Assembly (NCBI RefSeq): GCF_004027225.2
Contig: NC_044278.2
Location: 66,187,423-66,251,422 of the forward strand
Reading direction: 5' to 3'
Length of the DNA stretch: 64,000 nucleotides
Source: Strigops habroptila
Lineage: Eukaryota > Chordata > Aves > Psittaciformes > Psittacidae
Positions 59,125 to 64,000 of the stretch are shown piece after piece; the first letter of the stretch is position 1, and each line of letters begins with the position of its first letter. A program made the position numbers and the translations under genes. Under the pieces are notes generated by a model. The model was not told the DNA's origin, did not search any database, and was given only the letters and a program-made list of their open reading frames with translations.

Positions 59125-59840
59125 GATCGCAGAATTGCAGAATGGCTGAGTTTGGATGGCACCTCTGGAGACGATCTAGTCCCTTGCTCAAGCCCTTGCT
59201 CAAGAAGGCTTAGCTGCAGCCACTTGTCCAGAACCACCGTGTCCAGCTGAGTTTTGATGGTCTCCAAGAATAGAGACTCCACATTCTGCCTGGACAACCT
59301 GGCCCAGTGCTCTGTCACCTTCACATTTAAAAGGGTTTTCTTAGGTTTAAACAGCATTAGCTATATTTCAGCTTGTGCCCATTGTCTTTTGTCCTGTCAG
59401 TGGGCACCACTGAGAAGGGTCTGGCTCTTCCTTCTTTACTCCCCCACCAGGTATTTGTACACATCAGTAAAATCCCCCTGAGCCGCCCTTTCTCTGGACT
59501 GAACAGTCCCAAGTCCTATACAGATGCTCCAGTTTCTTCATCATCTTCATAAGCAGTTACTGGACTTGCTTCTGCAGGTCCATGTCTGTGTTGTACTGGG
59601 GAGCCCATGACGGCTCCCAGCACTCCACCTGTGGCCTCCCTAGTGCTGTGTAGAGGGGAAGGATCACCTCCATTTGCCTGCTGGCAGTGCTCTGCCAAAT
59701 GCAGCCCAGGAGGCTGTTGGCTGCCTTTGCTGCCAGGGCACATTGCTGGCTCACGATCAACTTGGTGTCCACCAGGACCCCCAGTGCCTTTTCTGCAAAG
59801 CTGCTTTCCAGGTGTTTGGCCCCAGCCTGTATTGAAACCC
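59125..59840 (-). mobile_element. CR1 LINE 3' portion (about 0.7 kb) in EFNB2 intron 2, antisense
   Basis: The longest transposon in the window. The reverse complement of 59128-59170 is the CR1 3' terminus (cagaattgcagaatggctga and following). 59220-59350 corresponds to the ORF2 C-terminal tail (VKVTEHWARLSRQNVESLF-like on the minus strand). 59360-59840 extends further upstream in ORF2, with recognisable antisense blocks such as tccccctgagcc and ttggtgtccaccaggacccc. The frames are broken, so it is an inactive 5'-truncated copy. Confidence 0.88.
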
Positions 59841-62800
59841 AATTCCACCTGCCATCCAGAGGCTGCCACAGCAGATTTGGTAGCAGAATAAAGACATTCT
59901 TGAAACAATTTGTGTAGCAGAAGGAAAATAAAAAAATAAAAAAGAAAACTTAAGAACGTTATACTATTAAAACACTAGTGAAATATTAAAATATGTATGA
60001 ACATAATTATTAAAAGTATTGGTTCTCCTGTTCAATTACAGTTTTTCAAAATTTCACACACTGCTGGATTAACATCCTTGTCCCATCGGAGTTTCTTAAA
60101 ATGAACCGAGATGTGCCTGTGTGATAATTTCTAAAGAAGCTAAACTCCTTAATTTCTTACAGTGAGTATTTGAACTAGAAGTCCAGTAGCACCTTGGAAA
60201 TTCACCTTGCTTTATTTCAGCAATGTTCCCTCATTAAGTTTTGCTCCATGGGTATTCTAAAGCTCTAAACAAAAACATAAGCATACTGCAATCAAAACAG
60301 TGCTTAACTTCTGATCATCTTTGCCAAGCACGCAGTCATCCCATAGTATCATAATTGATCTCAGTACTAAGGTGCCAAACTCTGTGTTGCTGAAGGATAG
60401 GTAGATGATGTAAATAGCTTTTTGTGTTTTGCAATAAAGCACACTTTTGTTGTGCTTGATGTAAAAGCAGGAGATGAAGGTATTCTTTTATTGAAGCAAA
60501 CGTGGAAAATTGCTCTAGATTGTTGTAGTACAGAGCATCTCCCCTGAAAGGAATGAGGTTCATCTATAGGGCAAACTCTGACTGTGGCACTTTATTGGGG
60601 TTACTCCTGGACTCTGTGTGGTCAAAGCAAATAACATCATGTCCATCTAAATTGTTATAACCATGAGACTGGCACATTTTTTCATCTATAGGGTTATATT
60701 CTAAACTGTCACTAGGCATTAACTCAGGCACTGGTGAAATCCTACCACCTAGAGATGAACTCTGCCTCAAAATGATGTTTTCCACTTCAGTGCTACTCGT
60801 ATAGCAATTACTGGGTCATTAATATCATTGCATGCAATTAGTGACAGTAGAATGAGCAAGAGGTTTGTTATTTATTTAATATGAACTTTCACTATAACCC
60901 TTTCTTATCAAAGAGCTACAGACAGAAACCAGAGAGATTTTCAAGGCAGATGAACATTCTTGAAGAGTGGGGTAGGGTTTGTACAATAGAGAAAATAGGT
61001 CCTCATTTAATGTTAAAGCTTCTGCTTTTGTTTCCAGCAAGCTGGCTTGTCATTAGGAACAATCAGTGTAACTTGAATGCTAACTAATTCTATTAGTTCT
61101 GTTCAGCTGAACTGTTAAGTAAAGCTTGCTGTGGTGGTGGGGAGATACTTCTCCCCATCCACGGCAGGCTTTTGCCAGTAGTGTGCCAGGAGAAAGGATA
61201 GACTTACGCAAAATACCTGTTTGTGGTTGGCGAAGTTAACTAGCTAGTAATCTACTTTAGATGCATACTTTCTGATAGACACTGAATACATCATAATTAG
61301 TGGGCTTGCATCTGCCACAGTTACTTCAGTGCTCACAAATATATAATTTGTTTATGTAAACTAGAAGCAACCATGTGTGCAGTAGATCATTATCTGACAT
61401 TTCTCAGAGTATGTGAAATACAGAGCTGAAATACTTTTAGAAATGCTTAACTGTGATGAAAGACTTAAATTGTCAGTCAGAGATACAGTATTGAGATGCT
61501 TTTTAATTTTTTTGTAATCTCTGAATTACTCCAAGACAACTTGCACTGAAGCAAGTAGGATTTTGTTGTGGGTGGATGCTGTGACCTTCTGTAATAGATA
61601 ATAATTCAGCAAATAGTTTGCTGTTTAGTACATTTCAGCCGCGGTATTCCTTAACCCAGAGATAAAGTGGTGCTGTTTTTAAAATGATAAGCAGCAGAAA
61701 CCAGTCAGAGCTCAACAGCTTTTTTTAGTGCTTTCCAACTCTGTCTTGCTCTCTGTCTCTTTTTTCCTTTATGACTTTGTTGACATAAAGGACTTATTTA
61801 TTTATTTACCACCTGTACTCTTATATGATGCTATGTCTCCCTGGAATTAACAGAATCATTCTGAATATAGGAAACTTTTGCAAGAACTCTATCCGTATTT
61901 TGTGCTTAATACTTGGGCGGTCCTTTTCAGTTGGGTGGTATGAGAAGCTGGAAGGAGAGTCTATGGATTTCCAGAAGTGGGCCTGGAATTAACCATCTGG
62001 TATATAGTAAGGTATATTGCAGCACAGAATTGATTTGCTCTGTCTTACTTGTCCTCCACAGATGGAGGCTTTTATGGGGAATTATATAAAGACCCTTGTA
62101 TCAAGAGCCTCATCTAAGTACCACAAGTCTCACAATTCGCCTTTGGACAAGATACATTTTAGAGCAGTAGTTAGAAATGTGAATCACAAGGTTTCACTGC
62201 AAAACCTTTGTCTTCTTCCAGGCAAGAAGAGGCCTGGTTTTTATTTACTTCATATTGTTCTGGTTTTAGCTTGACTGGGGAGGGCATTGCTTACTTGCTG
62301 TGCAGAATATAATTTGTGGATCCTGTTTAGATACAAATTCTGAGACATACAACATAAGACTTAATTTTAAAAAACAACAAGAATGAGAAGTGGAAAAGAA
62401 GGGAAAATTCTTGTCCTTTTCTTCACATAGAACTTTTGCCTCATGTGTGGATAGAGGGGAAAAAAGGCTGGCTTCAAGATTATTTATAAACACTCTATAA
62501 GCTTTAGTTTGAGAAAAAAAAAATCTTAATTTGAGGAAATGAGTGGAATAAGACTGAGAGAATGAGAGTTTCTGAATGGCTTTTAGGTTGAGAAACTCCT
62601 CAAAATTTTGCTGCCACCTTGACTTTGCAAGTAGGACAAATAAAAACCAGACATGTTAGAAAACTGTAAAATTGCATTTATTGAGCAAATTCAGCAGGTT
62701 TTTTATCTTTTTTATTAAAGACCCTTTGTCTCTGTAAGATCAGTGGAAAAGTTAGGATGTGATTGTATTGTCTGTAGATAGCAACACAGACAACACAGTG

Positions 62801-64000
62801 ACAGTACTCCATGCAACTATTCGTAGTACATTTAAGTTTTAGCACTTGCAGTCTGGGTTTGGCACTGCTGATTGATAGTTAAATTCTGGAAGACAATTTC
62901 TTCTTTTTTTGTGTAAGTGAAGGGTTCAGTGTCAGCCTCACTACAAGCAAGGGTAAACCGTTAGTAGCTAGTATTAGAAATTGATATGTATATCTTCTCT
63001 CTAAACTTTCTGCAGTTCACCCAAGCTTTTGCCAAGTGTTTGCAAAGCTACCTGTTCTTTGGTGAGTGGCCTGAACAATGTTTTCTGGTTGTTTCAGATC
63101 TCCATGCAGATCTGGCATTGCTGGTAAGTGGAGTAAGAAAGAAAAAAAAGAATTTCATTTAATTAAAACACTCTTTCTATTACCTCAGCTGCCTTGTTCT
63201 TCATCCCTGGCTGGTCTAGAAACACCTCTGTGTTGTGATCTGTGATTTGTGGTTTCGCAATATGTGATTTCTGGTGTTCTTAAACCTGTCCCATAAATGT
63301 AGATAATTTATGGGAAAGAAGAATTATTTATTTGGTGATTTACTAAGAGAGTCATTAAAAGGACCAAAAGCAGATGAAAGCAGTCAGAGGACAAATGCAT
63401 GATGCCTGGCCAAAATAGTGTTCTATTACTTAGTAAAATAAAAAACCCTCAAAAACTTTACATGCGCTTAGTAATCCTGTGAATGCATATGAGATCAAGT
63501 GCAGCTTTGCTATAAGAATAACTTCTTACTGCTGTTGGATCTAAAGCCTTCATGGATTTTTGCTGCTGTTCAGGCTCTTCCATTTCATTTCTAAGCACAG
63601 CTGGGAAAAATTGGAGACGGGTAGGGTTATTTGATTTTATTTAGCTCTGATTTTGAAAAACATGTTTTCTGATGCTGAATTCAAGCAGTATTTAAGGAAA
63701 AAAAGGACGAAAATCACTGCCATTGGACAGTATTGATCTATCCCAAAGAAACCTGTAATTCTCATTTTTCTATTAACAGGCCTACACCAGCAGCAATTAA
63801 TTCTTGATGACCTCGTCAATGATGTGCCTTTGATACATTGCCAAATGGCTTGTATTGTCAGCATACTAAGGGGGGCGCTAAACCAATTTTGCCCTCACCC
63901 ATCAGTTGACATCACTCATTCCTTCTATGGTCTGTGGAAACAGGAGAGGTCACAGGATAACTAAGTATGACGTTCGTAATTTCTTTCTTTAGCTGTGCAG

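Larger units (their letters stand above)
51802..64000 (+). other. EFNB2: EFNB2 intron 2 (runs off the window)
   Basis: Begins with donor GTAAGT. Contains two antisense CR1 fragments (52828-53135 and 59125-59840), a 118-nt pyrimidine tract (54541-54658) and a TA/CA-rich microsatellite (58021-58074). The sequence after 59.9 kb has no recognisable repeat or exon. No segment resembling EFNB2 exon 3, which should begin by encoding STSNGSLEG-like residues, is present before position 64000. Confidence 0.85.

Noticed and set aside
59516-59908. 130-codon minus-strand frame in EFNB2 intron 2
   Set aside because: Lies in the antisense CR1 fragment and is a broken piece of transposon sequence, not a host gene.
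1-64000. CRISPR arrays, operons, prokaryotic mobile elements, endogenous retroviruses
   Set aside because: No regularly spaced repeats, no gag-pol-env-like frames and no recognisable LTR pair. The gene structure is plainly eukaryotic.

Overview
This is vertebrate nuclear DNA and almost certainly avian. The reasons are large introns and intergenic space, CpG islands at promoters, only four recognisable interspersed repeats in 64 kb, and the fact that all four are CR1 LINE 3'-end fragments, the dominant repeat of bird genomes. The sequence does not let me name the species. Two protein genes can be supported, both on the + strand: ARGLU1 (complete, four coding exons) and EFNB2 (first two coding exons only; the rest lies beyond the right edge). 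Their tandem order matches the conserved ARGLU1-EFNB2 neighbourhood known in other amniotes.

Layout: 1-11,460 is AT-rich intergenic DNA with one CR1 relic, simple repeats and no supportable gene. 11,460-12,930 is the ARGLU1 CpG island, with an inverted CCAAT box, a YY1 motif, a short uORF and coding exon 1 (SR-rich half). Coding exons 2-4 at 16,826-17,051, 19,385-19,468 and 20,739-20,903 encode the Glu/Arg-rich helical half; the joined product is 276 residues. The 3'UTR has tandem AATAAA signals near 21.63 kb and a possible distal one near 22.69 kb. 22.7-27.5 kb is intergenic with an isolated CpG-rich block at 25.7-26.3 kb. 27.5-30.4 kb is the large EFNB2 CpG island; EFNB2 exon 1 (signal peptide and start of the receptor-binding domain) is at 29,845-29,972. 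A 21.5-kb intron follows, then exon 2 (core of the ephrin domain) at 51,518-51,801, then intron 2 to the end of the window.

The two genes do unrelated jobs: ARGLU1 is a nuclear splicing and transcription co-regulator, EFNB2 a membrane ligand for Eph receptors. Most of the interest is regulatory. ARGLU1 intron 2 has a weak donor (GTAACG), a 57-codon in-frame retained-intron tail and a plausible 58-nt poison exon, in line with the known autoregulated splicing of this gene. The EFNB2 upstream island carries two perfect RBPJ/CSL (Notch) sites 26 bp apart, plus a palindromic forkhead-type site and a palindromic CRE-type site within 50 bp of each other. EFNB2 exon 2 is preceded by an extreme pyrimidine tract containing 25 consecutive C. 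I found no wholly new system such as an unknown gene cluster; the locus is otherwise ordinary.
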